64,000 nt of DNA from Mesorhabditis belari (lineage: Eukaryota; Nematoda; Chromadorea; Rhabditida; Rhabditidae). Location of the stretch: the NCBI GenBank assembly GCA_958450365.1, contig CAUEEP010000737.1, positions 1,539,501-1,603,500 on the forward strand. Direction: 5' to 3'. Shown here piece after piece: positions 33,101-48,100 of this stretch. The position numbers and the translations under genes are program-made. Under the pieces are notes generated by a model. It was not told where the DNA came from and made no database searches. It saw nothing but the letters and a program-made list of their open reading frames with translations. The stretch's first letter is position 1. The number at the start of each line of letters is the position of its first letter.

Positions 33101-36100
33101 AAACTATTAGCAAAACTAGAAACAGATTTTTTTGAAAATAGCTTTTAACCAATACCAAGTAACTCCATTTTACAATGATGGATTGACCTTAAATTGAAAA
33201 TTTTAGCCATCTATTACCTGATCTTCAATGTCCGAATCGATTCTGCTTGGGTTTTCATTGATCCGTGGCAGTGATTCATTTCCAAAGTGTACCGATCTGA
33301 GACGACATCTAGAAATATGCAAATTTAGTTTTTTACAGTTATCATTTCTGGCTTTTTTGAGTTACAAATTTTAAAAACAAGTTCTACAAGAGCTACAAAA
33401 CTTTAAGCTATCAAATTTTTTGAATTTCGGCTTTTTAACACTTATCGTTTACTTCCTACTTAGGATTAGAGGAAATTTGTTTTGGAAAATAGCAATGATT
33501 CACCTTTCATCACTATCAATCGCTGAATGTCGACACTTTGTGCATTTCACTTTTATGCTCATTTGTCACTTCGCGGGAGTTGCCCCATCTTTTTACCTGA
33601 TATCCCGGAAGGCAGTTTGCTACTATTTGTCGAAATCTCCCCAGTGTTTTCCTGAAATCAGCACAAATCTTTCTTTATAAAGTTAGCTTTAGATGAGAGG
33701 CTAACTTTAGATTGAGTACCCGCTATTTTCCTTCTAACAATTCAATAGATTCAACAATTCCAATAGATTCAACAGTTCAATAATTTTCCAATTTAATCTT
33801 CTTCAATCTAAACTTTGCAGGAAAGTGTAAATTTGTTGAATTGTTGAAGGAAAATGAAGGATTAAGTGCACCGAAATATGTACATTTTCTACATTTTCCA
33901 GTACATTTTCCAGTACATTTTCCAGTACATTTTCCAGTGCATTTTCATTTTATTTTCCTTCCAGTACAAAAGTAGGTTTTCCAGTCAGAACCCAGGATTT
34001 CAGTACATAAAAACTAGAGAGCTTAAGTCAATCCCCAAGGGTTTTTTTCCCCAATTTTCATATTAGTTTTGTTGTGTGTGGCAAATCGGAGGCGTCTTAT
34101 TTTTGGATCCTTCAAGAAGGAATCGCGTGTCCATTTCTTCTCTTTTTTACCATTCTCTTTTCATCTAACTAAGTCCCTAATTGCTCTTTTTCTTCACATT
34201 TCCAATCGAAAAACAAATGCATAAAGTGTGACAAACTAATTGATTAGGGAGGAGTTCGGGGGAAAGTTTGAAGAAAAAATCGACAAAGAATCGACTTACA
34301 ATGGAAAGCCCTAGTTTCCCCCCCCATGGTTCCTATATTCAATTTCCCAATTTAATCTTCCGTTAAACTGTGTAGGGAAAGTGTAGAGCATTTGATTCTC
34401 AAAATTCCCCCTTTCGATCCTACACTTTTACCCACTTAAACCAAACTATTTACCACGATTGGCAGAGAGGAAAATTACGGATCCGCCGTAAATTAGGGGA
34501 ATTATCTAGAGACAGGATTCCTTTCATGTCTTTTTGACTTAGCTTCTTTCTTCTCTTCTCTTCCCTGTCTCTTCTCTTCTACTTCCCTTCTCTTCTCTTC
34601 TACTTCCCTTCTCTTCTCTTCTCTTCTCTTCTCTTCTCTTCTCTTCTCTTCCCTTCCTTACCTTCTCTTCCCTTCTTTGCTCTTCTCTTCACTTCCCTTC
34701 TCTTCTCTTCTCTTCTCTTTTCTAGGGATTCTCTAAGAATCCACTTTTGGAGTTGAAATTGTCAACAATTTAGCTTCATCCCCATCAAGACACAAAATCT
34801 CATAAGCCCCTTCTAATAATTTGTTCAGACCTACTTTGGTAATAACAAGTGAAATAGCTATGCAACTCTAGAATTTCTTTAAACAAAGAAACAATGGGTT
34901 TTTTATTTGAAAATTTCAATTCCCTTTTCTACAATGGGCACTTTTTCGAAAACTATCGTAATCTTGACTCTAGTTTTTTAAAATCTAAACTTTTGATATC
35001 TTTCTGTGAATTTGCATGTTAATACTTTGGTAGAAAAACTTGACTGGTTTTGGTCGTTTAAATTTTTACTTGTTTTTACTCCCTACCAATTCTACAGCCT
35101 TAAATTTGATCCCTTTCCTTTCTCTTCGACTCACCATTTCCGAATGAGAAAGGCTCATTGAAACAAAGAAAAGAAAGAGAAAAGAGCCTTGAAAGAATCC
35201 AAAGGGTGTCCCAATCCATTATTCAAAAGTTTAATTAAAAAGTGGCACCAAAGGGAAAGTGGAGAAAAGAGGGCAATGGCCCATTCATGTGCAGTCATTC
35301 ACGATGTTGCGTAACAAGAGCCTCAATTCTTTTCTTTTTCCCGAATACTCTCGGGACCTTCTCACTTTTACCACATTTCCGTGTGTTCTGAGGTACTAGG
35401 CTATGGAAAAGTGAAAGAAGAGAGAGGTAGACTTTTGGGATTGGTAAAGGTTTGGTTTTATTTTATTTCATCAGATTTCATATAAGCTTAAATCTATAAC
35501 CGAATCATAAAGCTTGCACTTGTCGACAATTCAAATAAATATCTCCGTATTCGACAGCATACTCACACTAAGATATTTAGCTGAATACTCTACAGTTTAC
35601 AACAGACACTTACGGTTTTGAATAATGTAAATGGATTTAAATATTATGGTAAAGAAAGGGATAAACCACAGGGATCTAAAGGGATCTAAAGAGATCTAAA
35701 GGGATTTAAATAGATCTAAGGGTTCAAAAGGGTCAGGAATCTAAAGGGATCTAAAGGGATCTAAATGATATCAGCGACTCACCATTCCATCCATTCTCAC
35801 ATTCACATCGATACCCATTCTCAAGCGGGAAACAGCTTCCATTGTGCTGGCACGGTCCCGAAAAACACTCATCAACTCGAATATCGCATTTATGCGGCTT
35901 TATCGGAAGGGCTTGCCCAAACTTCTGGAGTAAATAGTAAATAGTTTCACTAGATTTCTCCCGGCTATATCCTTGATAAAGGAAACCAACTTCAAACCCC
36001 CAAAATTTTCATAGATAATTTGAATTTGAATTGTTGTAAGATCTTTCCATCACCAAGCCCCTATCCCTTTACTAGCTGTACTTTTGTGTTAAGAAGCTAA

Positions 36101-39100
36101 AACGCATTCATTCTAGTTTACCGGAGCTCTTTGACTAGTTGATAAGTTGAAGTAGGAGGTTCTCGTTGAACATTTAATTCTCTCGATCCCTTTCTCCAGC
36201 CCTTTCCTTCTGGTCATTCCGTACCGTTCTTTTCCTTATCCATTCCATTCAATTAGTGTCGAGGCGGCCATCATCAAGTCCCTTTTATGTATCTCTCTTT
36301 TCACTTTCAGATGCTAATTATATTGAGTAGTCAGTCCTAATATGTCACCACCATTTCTATTACCCAATGGTATTGAAAGAAGGTTTGAAAGATTTTAGTT
36401 CAAATATAGATAGCGCTACTCACATAAAAGACTCGGAAAGATGAAACAAAGCTATAATTTTACAATTTTTACAAGAAAAAAACTAACTTGCAAATCCAGG
36501 CGGGCATTCACAGACGTACGTCTTTAATGTCTTCACGGTGCGCTCAAAAGAGTTGTCAGTTTGGTAAAACTGAAATAGTAGTACAACTCGGTACATTAGT
36601 ACAGCTCAGCGGTGCGGTTGTATCGTCGTGAATCTGTTATGAATGTCAGCCTTGAATGTCAGCGTTTACCTCATTTCCCCACAAACTTCAGCGTATCTCG
36701 ACATCGTTGATAATTCGAACAGGGTTCATTCGAACATGGTCCGATCGAAAATTCGAATGTCAAGGAGACTAAGTGAGGAGAGTTTGTGAAAAGCCAGAGA
36801 TCCCGCTCAGAGACTGTTGTGCTGCTAGTAATTTAGCTGTTATAAGCTGTTGTTATAAGCTAAGCTTAGATTTCGATTCATTTTACCCAAACCAAGTTGA
36901 GATTCGAAATTTTAAAACCACAGACTTTTCCTAGCCTTTTCCTAGCCCATTTGTTTTCCCGTTAAACTTCGATAAATTGAAATTTTAGTATCTCAACCTT
37001 GGAAGCTTTCATTATTTGGTACGAAAGGACTGCCTGTTTAGGTGTTTGGTAGTCTGGATTTCTAAAAATGGCCCATTTTTAAAATTATGTTAGACTACAT
37101 TAGTTGTGAACTCTTTACTGATAGCTTTCTAAACAGTGCCTTTTTCGAATAATCTTCTCAGTTTTTCCCTCGTAAACTCTGAATTCCCATTCACATCGCG
37201 TATCCCGTGCAATTTCTAATTTCCCTCTTGGGATCTTTGATTCTTCTTTGTCTTTTCGTATTCCCCAAACCCTTGCTGAGTATCTTTTCTTGACTTCTTT
37301 CCCCAATTCTACTTATCCAAATCCAGTTCATTTTGACAGCTGGCAAAAAGGAGAACATTTCCTTCAAACACATACATTTTTCACGTTAGAGGCATTTATA
37401 AGTGACAAGTTTATAGACCTTAAATGTGAATTTCAAAATTTGGATTTCGATGGATTGATTGCGGTAGCTTAGATTGCCTTACAGAAAACGCATTATAGCC
37501 AGATGGAAAGCTCTCTGAGGTTTCTTCGTCCTGGGGTCACTGGCTGCTCTGTGACCGGTACAGGCTTTACCTTTGGCAGAGGACCTCAGACTCTCCACAA
37601 AACGTAATCTTATCCTTTATGACGTTGGATTAGTTTTCCACAATCTTTCAAATGTAATAAAGAAGTGAAGGAATCGAGAAAGTTTATATTTTCGGAGGAT
37701 CGACCCCTGGACTTTTCGCTTTCCGATCGGAAGGTCTGAGGGTTCGTCCCCCTGATTCGATCCTCTCCGTTCGATCCCCTCTGACCCTCTTCTCCAGTTC
37801 CGATACTCCTAACCACTGAGCTACCCGGTACCCGGATTTGTCAAGAAAAGAAAAAGATGTAAGCTACCTTTTGGTTTCCAGCCCCTTCAACAATTTATTT
37901 TCTCAAACTATCAACAGATTTTTGAGTGTTTTGCCTCAAGGATATTAGATTCTCATGGAAGAGACAAAGAAAGGGTTTCATTCCAAATATTGCGCCACGA
38001 AACATCTGTCCACTATTGTTGAATTGGAAAGACAGAGGGAAAAGAGAAGGAGGAGAAGGGAGATCATTGTCGTTATTGGATCTGTTTCGGTGATCCGATC
38101 TGCTCTTTTCTGTCACCAACACCTGGTTGATTCATGAAATAAGGGAAAGTGCTGTATTGTACAATATTTCGAAATAATTTTCACCAACCTTATATCCTTG
38201 CTCAAAAAGGTATGACATCCTTTCCCCTGACGGACTCTGTGCCAGAATTCTTGCTAATAAGCCAGCATGTTTGCCAATTAGATTCTAAAGTCGAATTTCC
38301 CGAGATCGAATCAATGATCTTTTTCAGACGATATACTAAGATTTCTAAGCATTTCAGTCAATTGGACAAGCTTTGACGCAAGAAAAGTAAAGATTTCTCG
38401 TGCAAGGATGTCGATTTTAAAGCCCAAACTAACATCTAATTCTTTACCTAACAATTCTCCCTCGATCCAAAGTCTACAAATGAGGTCTCCGTTGGTACAT
38501 TCGATCCTTTTTTGTACTTGTCACTCACTTGAGGTTTCTCCGCCCATCGAGAGAGAAGCGATTGATTGTCTGAAAGAGAAATAGTGATTTGAAATTCCAA
38601 TAAAACCTTTCCTCAATCTGGTACCTGAATCTCTTGAAAACGTCTGGATCAAGGAAATCATCTCGTTGATCGACTTTAGGACTACGGTCCACTGCTTCAG
38701 AAAGCCATCATTGCGGAATAGCCAGGTTTCAGGGACTAAGCGCAACGGGTTTGCACCACCATATGTTTACCCCATCTGGAAAGTCACTTGGAACACTTTG
38801 TTTCTTTCAAAACTATGATTGAACAGAGTTATGAGGTTCGGTTTATTAATCCAACTTTTCTTTTTGGGTGATCTTTTTTGAACTTTGTTCCGAGTTGATG
38901 TTTTTGATTATATTTAACTTTTTTAAACTTTAATTTACTTTTTTTTCCAGCTTTCTCCTTTACTTTAATCTCTTTTTTTATCTAATGTCTAACAATAAGC
39001 ATTTTTCCTTTTTTTCTTTTGCTTTAAAGTCACGAAGATGATTGGATAAAATTAGAGATTATTGTAAAGAATCTGAAATTTTAAGTTTACAATTGTTTTT

Positions 39101-42100
39101 TAAAAGTTGACAAAAGAAAGCGATTGCAGACCCGAAATCAATCAGGAATTAGAGCTTTATTTAAAAGTAAAAGATTAATGATTAAAGGTGGATTAGGTGA
39201 AGATTAAAGATTAAAGATTAAACATCTCTGTGCCTTTTTCTTTGATTTATATTTAAAGACACTCACCACTAACGCATGCTTTCAAAATTGTATCAATATT
39301 ATTTCCCTTTTCCACGAGCCTTTGGTGAATTTTCCCTGAATATCGATCCTTGATCATTAAATCGTTTGACTCAATCGAGTACTCCAGAGTCGCATTTTGA
39401 TCAGGATCACTGGAATTGTGGATATAGTAAAGAAATAGCAAAGCTAAAGCAGATTAATAGCTAAAGCCCAAATCCATCTAAAACAAGAATCAATAATCTG
39501 CCGACAGGATTGAACCCTTGCCTCTTGACTCCTGACTACTCTTAACTGTAGAGAACTCTTAACAAGTCGGTCATGACAGTAATGGCCAGCCATAGCCAAG
39601 CTTTCCACAAACTCACAAAGCTGGGATTGATCCAAATTTCTCAATAATCGGTCCATCTAAGAAACGATTAATCAAGAGAACTGATGATCGCAATGTTGGT
39701 GGATGATCATTCACATCAGAGACATGGACACGAACGGGCACTGTCGATGAGAGTTGACCGCTAAATATCGGGATTTTCATCGTAAATCTTGTACTATAGT
39801 ATGCAAAGGTGAATGTAGATTTGTCATATGCAAATTCTTAAGTAAAAAGTGTGCAAACAAACCTGGACGCTTGAACCTCTAAGCTGAAAGCGTTCGTCTT
39901 GCTCTCGTAGTCGAAAGGTTGCTTTGAGAGCAGTTTCACGACTCCTTTCTGAAATGAATTTTGAAATTTGCATTATTTATGAAATTTGAAATAATCTTTA
40001 AGTTTAAATTTCATTTTTTCTACCTGTATTGGATCCGATTCGAGCTCAAAGAGACGAGCATCTGTACCGCCAAAGACACGAAACTCGATCTCTGCATTTG
40101 ATCCCTGAGAAATAGCTATTCACAATGCTTTTCTATTATGTTAGTTAAACTTACTAGTCTATAAGGCTATAACAAAGTCTATAAGCCTATAACGAAGCCT
40201 ATAAGTCTATAACAGTCTATAAGCCTATCACAGCCTAGAAGCCTATAACAAAGTCTATAAGCCTATAACAAAGCCTATCAGCCTATAACAGCCTATAAGC
40301 CTATCTCAGCCTAGAAACCTATAACAGCCTATAACAGCCTATCAGCCTATAACAAAGCCTATATAATACCTTTGTTATATAGTAAATTTTAATTACACTA
40401 TTCTTTTTTATAAACGATTTTTAAAAACAAATTCCGCGAAAAAGCATCAAGAGTTTTCATTTTTTAACTATGAAATTAGCATATAGACGAATTTAAAGAC
40501 AATTACTATATCAAATTGTATGAATTATACTTTTAGGATTTAAACTTTTACCTCATCAGGATCCGTGGCGACTAGCGTGCCAACAAGGGTGCCTGCCGGA
40601 GCATTCTCCGCTATCCACAAGTCATAAGATGATTGCGAGAATTTTGGCGGATTATCGTTTACATCCTGTAAAGATATGAATAGATTTGATCGAAACCTGT
40701 AATAAAAATTGGGCCAGTTAAAGTCTAACTTGAAAGTCATTCAAGAAAGTCCAGGATCTGGCTTCTGACCTTCTGCCTGGTTGAACTAGTTGACGTCTAG
40801 CTGGCGAGGTTGAACCCTTGATCTCCCAACTAAGATGCAGAGCTCTTAGCCAGTCAGTCAGGGTAGTCAGCGCAAAATAAAGTTGGCCTTGATTTTACCT
40901 GTAGCATGACGGTGATGATAGAGTTGGCGCTGAGTGGTGGACTGCCACGATCTTTCGCGTACACCGGAAGGGTGATTCTAAAGAGATATTTTGAAATAGT
41001 TTTTTGTAATTCTAAAGAGATATTCTTGTTTTTAAGTTTAATGATATTAGGCTTATGATTAAAAAAGGTAATAGTAGATTGAATTTAGAGCAAATCTAGA
41101 GGAAATCTGGAGGAAATCTAGAGCAAATCTAGAACAAATCTAGAGCAAATCTAGATCAAATCAAAATCTAGATCTTTAATATTTTTGTACTTTTTACAGA
41201 CTTTCAGTACTTTTCTTTTCTTTCTTTCTTCGTTCTTTCTTCTTTCTTTCTTCTTTCCTTTCACCTTTCTTCATTCTTTCATTTCAAAATCCTTTATCAA
41301 GGCTATAAAATAAGAAACAAGTCCTATTTCTTTAAGCTTTCTCTTTCATATAGTTAGTATTGATTTTCTCAAGAAAATAAAGTCATTCCCCACCCAATTC
41401 GATGCCATTTTTCTGCCCGTAGTAACCCCCGTAAATGGCCCTCCCTTCACCCATTTGGGTCCTTTGAGGGAAATTGCAAATGAGAAATTTCGCCATAGTA
41501 TTTTGGATAAAAGGGAAAGAGCTAAAAGATGCAAAAACAGACCCATTTTCGATGTGGAGACAGGAATGGGATTCTTTTTGACTTTTGCCAAGTCCGTTCA
41601 TAATTTCAGGCCATAATTTTCGGGGCAAGTATAAAGAAAAACGTTTTTGGATCTAAAGAACTAGAAGAATTATGAGCTTGGTGGGATTATTTGGCAACTA
41701 GTAATGTAAATAACTTTTTGGACAGAGAAAACAAAAGCTTGTCAGCTGAATTTGTTTGAATTTCAAATATTCAGTGTTAATTATTTTATTTTATTGCAAA
41801 GGACTGGCAAAAGCAAGTTCAGAAGGAAATCTAAGAAGCCAAAAGGCTGTGATTGTAAAATTAGAAGTTAGAAAATGATTTCTGATGATTTCTGATGCTT
41901 CTGACGTTGATAGGCTGTTCAGTTTTCAAAAAAAATTCAATTTCTTGATTTTTGAGCAATATTATTTTCATTATTGAAGTTTTAAAAAAAAGTTTGCAAA
42001 TTTTTGTCATGAATTTGATTCTTTTTGATTTGAAATTCAATAGATAGATAGATTTTAGATCGACAGACTTTTAGATAGACTTAATAGATAGATTTTATAA

Positions 42101-45100
42101 TAGATTTTCATCAACTCACATTGGCAACTTTTCTCTATCCAATTTTTGATTGACTCTCAGTGTGCCCGAGGTTCGATCCAAGCGAAAAAGCTCAGCTCCG
42201 ATGCCACTTGCATTCAGGAAATAGTCGACAATTCCATTCGTTCCACCATCTGTATCAGTGGCCATGATCTGTAATCATTCAAATATCCTATTTTTAAAGA
42301 AAACTATCATGTATAGAAATCTTGGAATCAAGCAAACAATCTTTTGAAAGAGAAAGTTTGAGTGAATCTCATTTTGGGATCAGTTATCGTTTCGTTTTCT
42401 GTTTCATTTTCCTAGAAAAAGCTTTATATGTTTTTTTTGAAGCTGTAGATAACTACAATTACAGTATTTCTTTATACTACAGTACTAATTTATGTAATAG
42501 TCTACATATAATACCGTGAATAAAGTTTAGAAAAGTAAAAATGAGATCTCAGTGATTTGCTAAGGATTGAGGTAGCTTTATGAAATCGAATAGTACAAAA
42601 AAGTCTATCTAAACTTAGATCTTCATTAGAATAGAATGTCTATATAGTTGTTATGTAGTTATTATGGAATAGACAGGTACCAAGGGTTGCTATAGCTTAC
42701 TGTAAGCTTACTGTTACCAAGGGCTGCTGTAGCTTATTGTTAGCTCACTGTAGCTTACTGTTAGCTTACTGTAGCTTACTGTAGCTTACGGTTAGCTTAC
42801 TGCTACCAAGGGTTGCTGTAGCTTACTTTAAGCTTACTGTAGCTTACTTTAAGCTTGCTGTAGCTTACTTTAAGCTTACTGTAAGCTTACTGTTAGCTTA
42901 CTGGTACCAAGGGATGCTGTAGCTTATTGTTAGCTTACTGTTAGCTTACTGCAAGCTTACTGTAAGCCTACTGTACTAGTTCTTGCTAATTTCAATAAAC
43001 CTTATTGTAAATGAAAATTTTGCAACGCTTGATGAATGAAATTTACATTTAACAAATTTTTAACAAACATTTGCATTTAACAATGAAATTTCTAATGGGA
43101 ATTCCCCTCCAAAAAAAACCCTTTTTAACCTGTATAAATGACGTGCCGACGGCGATATCCTCCGAAACAGTGGCCATATAATTTTGTGAGGAAAATTCGG
43201 GAGCATTATCGTTCACTGAATATCAAGCATTTAAATATATATATCTATTTTTACATCTCTAAAATCTATTAACGAAATTTTTACCTTCCACATTTCTTTT
43301 CCATTTCCCCAAAAAGAGATCCCGCAGTGCGATAATCTCTCTTCACCTCAGACATTTTGAAATATGCTAATTTCTCCTCATATTGAATGCCTTTCAAATA
43401 AAAACCCCGATTATTGAGAAGTTCAAAGGGTGAAGAAAAGAGATTAGATCAAGAATCGTTTAATAGAATTGAAACCGCCTTCTAACACGCAGAACATTTT
43501 CTGCTCTGAGCCTGTGAGCTCAAAGCCAGCACCTGCTTTGAGCACCAATCCAATCCTATCAATTTTTCTAAGCTAAAAACTCATGTATGCTCTTCGGCTT
43601 TTCGGAATCTTATAGTTAGTAGAAAGTCAAACTCAAAATCACCTCACGGACAAGGCCAGACAATCTGCCTAATCCTGACCTCTAGCCTCTAGCTCTAGCT
43701 CTAGCTTACCCTGGCCCTGTCCCTGGCTTGACCTTAGCTTGAACCTGGCTTGACCTTAGCTTGACCCTGGCCTTTTCATGATCCTGATCCTTACCCTAGC
43801 CTAACCCTGACCCTAGCCCATCTAATCCCTAAGCCAGCATCTGCTTTAAACACCAATCCAATCAAATTTTAAATCGAAACAATAGAATTCTTTTCCTGTT
43901 TCCCAAACCACAATCTCACTTCCCGTCAAATTGTTATTCATTCCCACCAAGAGACACTCGAATTTTCGGCTTATAGCCTTACTATTAGAATCATGGCATG
44001 GGAGAGAATGAGAATTTCCGGTAAATAGGTGGTGACAGCTGGCTGGGAGGCTGCCTTTTAGTCTTTTTGATATTGAGCCATGTCTTTTGAGGACAAAAAG
44101 GCATCCAGACATCCCCCATTTGTCCATATTTGCACAGTTGCCTTCTCATATAATCATTTTGAGTCATTTCGCATTAAGGAAAAGAAGAAATTAGTGACGG
44201 AATTAGAGGAAATGCGTGAAAACAATCTGGGGCTGGTGGTGGAAAGCTGGGAAACATTGGAGTTAGATTAGCTAGGGTTATTTTTTCAATTTCAACAGTT
44301 TCATTTACGTTTTAAAGTCAGTTCCATTTCTAGTGCATTGTTGAATGCTGGCGTTGCACAAAAGTATTTTTCTATTACAAACCGTCATCCAGGGTAACTT
44401 CGATGATTGTCGACGAGCTGAGTGGAGGATCGGCTGAGTCGGTAGCAGTTACAGTTAGACTAAAAATAAGAATATAGCTAGGACATGTCGGTCTTTTTAT
44501 GGCTGCCGGTGGACAAGACAAAAAGCAGCTGGCGGATTCGAACCCGCCGCCTCTCGAAACCACGACTGCTTACGCTCTACCAGTTGCGGATCTCTACCAG
44601 CTCTACCAGGCGAACGCTCTACCAATTGCGCTGATGTGGTGCCGCCAGAGTAGCTTATCCTTTACTGTACAACCTATTGAGGTCAACCACTCAATTTCAA
44701 GAGGGTCAGCCACTTCTTCTGGTGAGTTAAGGCAAGCTATTGTGGCTGGTGAGTTAAGGCAAACTATTGTGAGAGTTTTAAAGCCCACCTATGACTGCTT
44801 TGCTCTTCTCGGTCCAATAAGCCAGCTACCGTAATCTCTCCAGTCACATTGTTGATCTCGAAAAGATCAGAGTCAATCGAGTAGGTGATCTCAGCGTTGT
44901 CACCGCGATCTGTGTCTTCAGCCTAAAGTCAATCATATTAGCATAATCTAAACTCTATAATTTGTCTTTTAGAATGAAATTAGAACGAAATTTTCTTGCA
45001 TACCCTGACAACGATCACTTGATTTCCAATTAGGGAATCCTCAGGGATATGCACGGCAAATGGTTGTGGTGGGAAACGAGGCGGAGAGTTCACATCAGTC

Positions 45101-48100
45101 ACCTGGATTTGAATAGATTCACATTTAAAACCAAATTCTTATCTCTTCTTATTCTTAAATCTCTCCAACTCACATGAATATTGATCGTACAAGTCCCTTT
45201 AAGTCCTCCATCGTCTGACGCGGAAACAACGACTTTCAGCGAGTGATCTGTCGGTCGTAGCGTTTCAGAAAGCGAAAGAAGAGCACCCTGGAATCAAATA
45301 TTTCATTTAAATCTAGAAAAAGAAAAACATTTGACTAGTCTATCTCTATTTACTTGATCTCCCAAATCGATGAGTGCCACTAAACCATCTCGATCTTGAT
45401 GCTCGATTCGATAGAAAAGTTTCGGTTCCTCGTCACGATCTTCGGCGCGAACGATGGCTATCTGAAAAGTTATTGGATTTTAAATCTACATTATCTAACG
45501 TACTATAGAAATTCAAGTAGTCAAGAATTTGCTTAAAAAAATAGATTAAAAAAGATGATCAAAAAAAAGATGATCAAAAGCTTGATCCCTGTATTTTCCG
45601 TAAAGTAAATAAAGCAACTAATACAAGTAATAGCTTAAAAATTAGCATTTTATAAGCATTTTATAAGCATTTTATATAAAACTATCGTTAAGTGAAATCC
45701 TTTTTTCGAAAAAAACTCGACTTTTTTCACCAACCTGTGCTCCAATTTGTGTCTCCTCAGAAAGAGTGACATTCATTTCAGCAGGTCGAAAAATCGGCGC
45801 ATTATCGTTGATGTCTCGAACCAAAATTGTCATCTAAAGATTAGTATAAATGAAAATTTAAATAAAAAAACTATCTATGCTATATTTTAAAGTATAAAAT
45901 AGTATAAAATAGTATAAAATAGTATAAAATAGTATAAAATAGTATAAAATAGTATAAAATAGTATAAAATAGTATAAAATAGTATAAAATAGTATAAAAT
46001 AGTATAAAATAGTATAAAATAGTATAAAATAGTATAAAATAGTATAAAATAGTATAAAATAGTATAAAATAGTATACAATAGTATAAAATAGTATAAAAT
46101 AGTATACAATAGTATAAAAAGTATAAAATAGTATAAAAAGTATAAAATAGTATAAATCTATAGTATAAAATCCAAATTTAAATCCAAACCTGCGTGCCAG
46201 CGCTCAGCTGAGGCTCACCACCGTCAGTGGCTTTTACCTACAAAAAAAATGATGAGATTTGAAGGAAAATCTTTTGTTAAATATAGATCAATAAACATTT
46301 AAAGATCAATAAACAATAGCCTATTAGATAATATAGTTATTAACGTTCAAATCGAAAACATTTATCCCAACCGTTAGCTCGTATCTTTGTGTCTCTTCTC
46401 GGTCAAGAGTTTTGTTGGCAATAATGACGCCTGTTTCAGGATCGATTTCAAAATCTGATGAGCCCTAAATAAAAATTGATTAAATATATGCTAATTTAAG
46501 TATATTTAAATTATAATTCATCTTAACTTGCTGAAAAGTTCAATCATGGTTGATCACAAATAACTAGATTGTTGTCAGGCAAGCAAGACAAGCAAGCTAA
46601 GCAAGCCAAGCAAGCTAAGCCAGACGAGCAAGCCAAGCTAGCCAAGCAAGGCAAGCAAGCCAAGCAAAGCAAGCAAGACAAGCAAGACAAGCAAGCCAAG
46701 CTAGCCAATCAAGCCAAGCCAGACAAGCAAGACAAGCCAAAGTTGGCCTACTAGTTGACCTACTGACTAGTAATACTTATATTTATACAGAAATCGTACC
46801 TCTAAAGAGTATCGGATTTTCCCGTTGACTCCTGTGTCTTCATCAATCGCGTAAACCCTGGCCACCTCTTCGCCTTTCTTTATCCCCTCATCAACCAGCA
46901 CCGATTTTTGAGCAGCAATGAAGCGGGGAGCCTAAAAGGTTACAGTTACAGTAATCCAGTCAATTTTTCACATGATCATTTATATCCAAAATTTGTAGAC
47001 TCAGTGTAGCTGTGGTGGAGAGCGCTGGTTGAGCGCCGTCTTTCGCGCGAACGACGAATGTTCGGATCCCGCTCCGGGCATCAATTTTTCTCCGAAGTGT
47101 CACCTGAATGATTGTTTTGTTTTTAAACTTGTATAAAATAGACTTATAGCTATTATAGCCGTAACTAGTACACCAAGGTACATTGGTACAAGTTGATAAC
47201 TTAGGACACAGTTATATCACAGCTGATGGACATAAACAGTTTCTGGCAGACTTCTACAGAACTCTAGATACTTCTAGATATCCTTAGCTTATTTATAGAG
47301 AAACCGTTCACCTCTCCAGTCTTATAATCAACATGGAGAATATCGGATGAGGTGACCATTCCATAGTGAACTCTTCCATTCGCTCCATTGTCCAAATCGG
47401 TGGCTTTCAAGCGAGCTACCACCACTGGGATCGTTGTGTTCTCGAGTACAGTGATGTCGTAGTTTGACTGAAAAGTTAGAGTCTAGATTGGACTGTAATT
47501 GGATAAGGAAATAAAGCCCATCCTGGCAACAATGGAATACGGTAGAGCGTTGGCCCAATAAGCGCGAGATCGCAAGAGGTCGCGGGTTCTAATCCCGGCG
47601 CCAACTATATTTTGTCTTCCCAACCCGTGCCCAATTGGTTTGAATGCTTTAAAGCTTACCCCACTTTCTTGAATACTGTAATGTCATTGGATACTAGGCA
47701 TTTAAGACAACCACAACTACTGTACCTGTTCAAAAACAGGCGCATTATCGTTCACATCATTGATAGTGACTTCAATGAGAGCTTTGGATGAGAGCTGGGG
47801 TTTGCCTTGATCCGAGGCGATCACGTTGACTCTAGAAGTACGGTATTATGACGGAGTACGGTATTATTACGGCATAATATGCAAATTGTGATGTAAATTT
47901 TAAACTACTTTATCAATGGCAATGTCTCTCGGTCGAGCGCGGCCGCCGTTTGAATCACCCCAGATTTGGGGTTGATTTGAAGGAGATCTGAGCCTTCAGC
48001 CTCTTCCAGAGAATAGACAACCTAAAGGTTTAGAATTAGATAAGGATTAGAGTTTAAAGAAATGCGCAATAGATAGATAGATCGATGAAAGTACTGTCTT

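Larger units (their letters stand above)
29680..36790 (-). other. fmi-1: Flamingo-like gene: EGF and laminin-G region
   Basis: 36,775-36,690 encodes [20 protein letters not shown], the atypical first EGF of Flamingo proteins, completed by [10 protein letters not shown] at about 36,500. 35,930-35,790 encodes a standard EGF ([24 protein letters not shown]). 33.3-32.7 kb gives weaker exons probably belonging to the first laminin-G domain. About 31.3 kb holds [12 protein letters not shown]. 30.91-30.78 kb encodes [20 protein letters not shown] and [18 protein letters not shown] (laminin-G), whose end [17 protein letters not shown] lies near 30.25 kb in another frame. EGF-like cysteines follow at 29.95 kb ([20 protein letters not shown]) and 29.78 kb ([18 protein letters not shown]). 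Confidence 0.72.

Noticed and set aside
43660..43832. CCCTAA-like words as an interstitial telomere
   Set aside because: Units are irregular and do not form tandem TTAGGC or TTAGGG arrays.
45858..46109. Open frame of repeated [10 protein letters not shown]
   Set aside because: It is only the translation of the AGTATAAAAT decamer array.
45893..46157. Repeated TATAAAA as promoter TATA boxes
   Set aside because: It lies in the middle of a well-supported gene's intron and is explained by the repeat unit.
46569..46754. Open frame rich in KQAKQDKQ
   Set aside because: Translation of the CAAGCAAGACAAG repeat inside an intron, not a gene.
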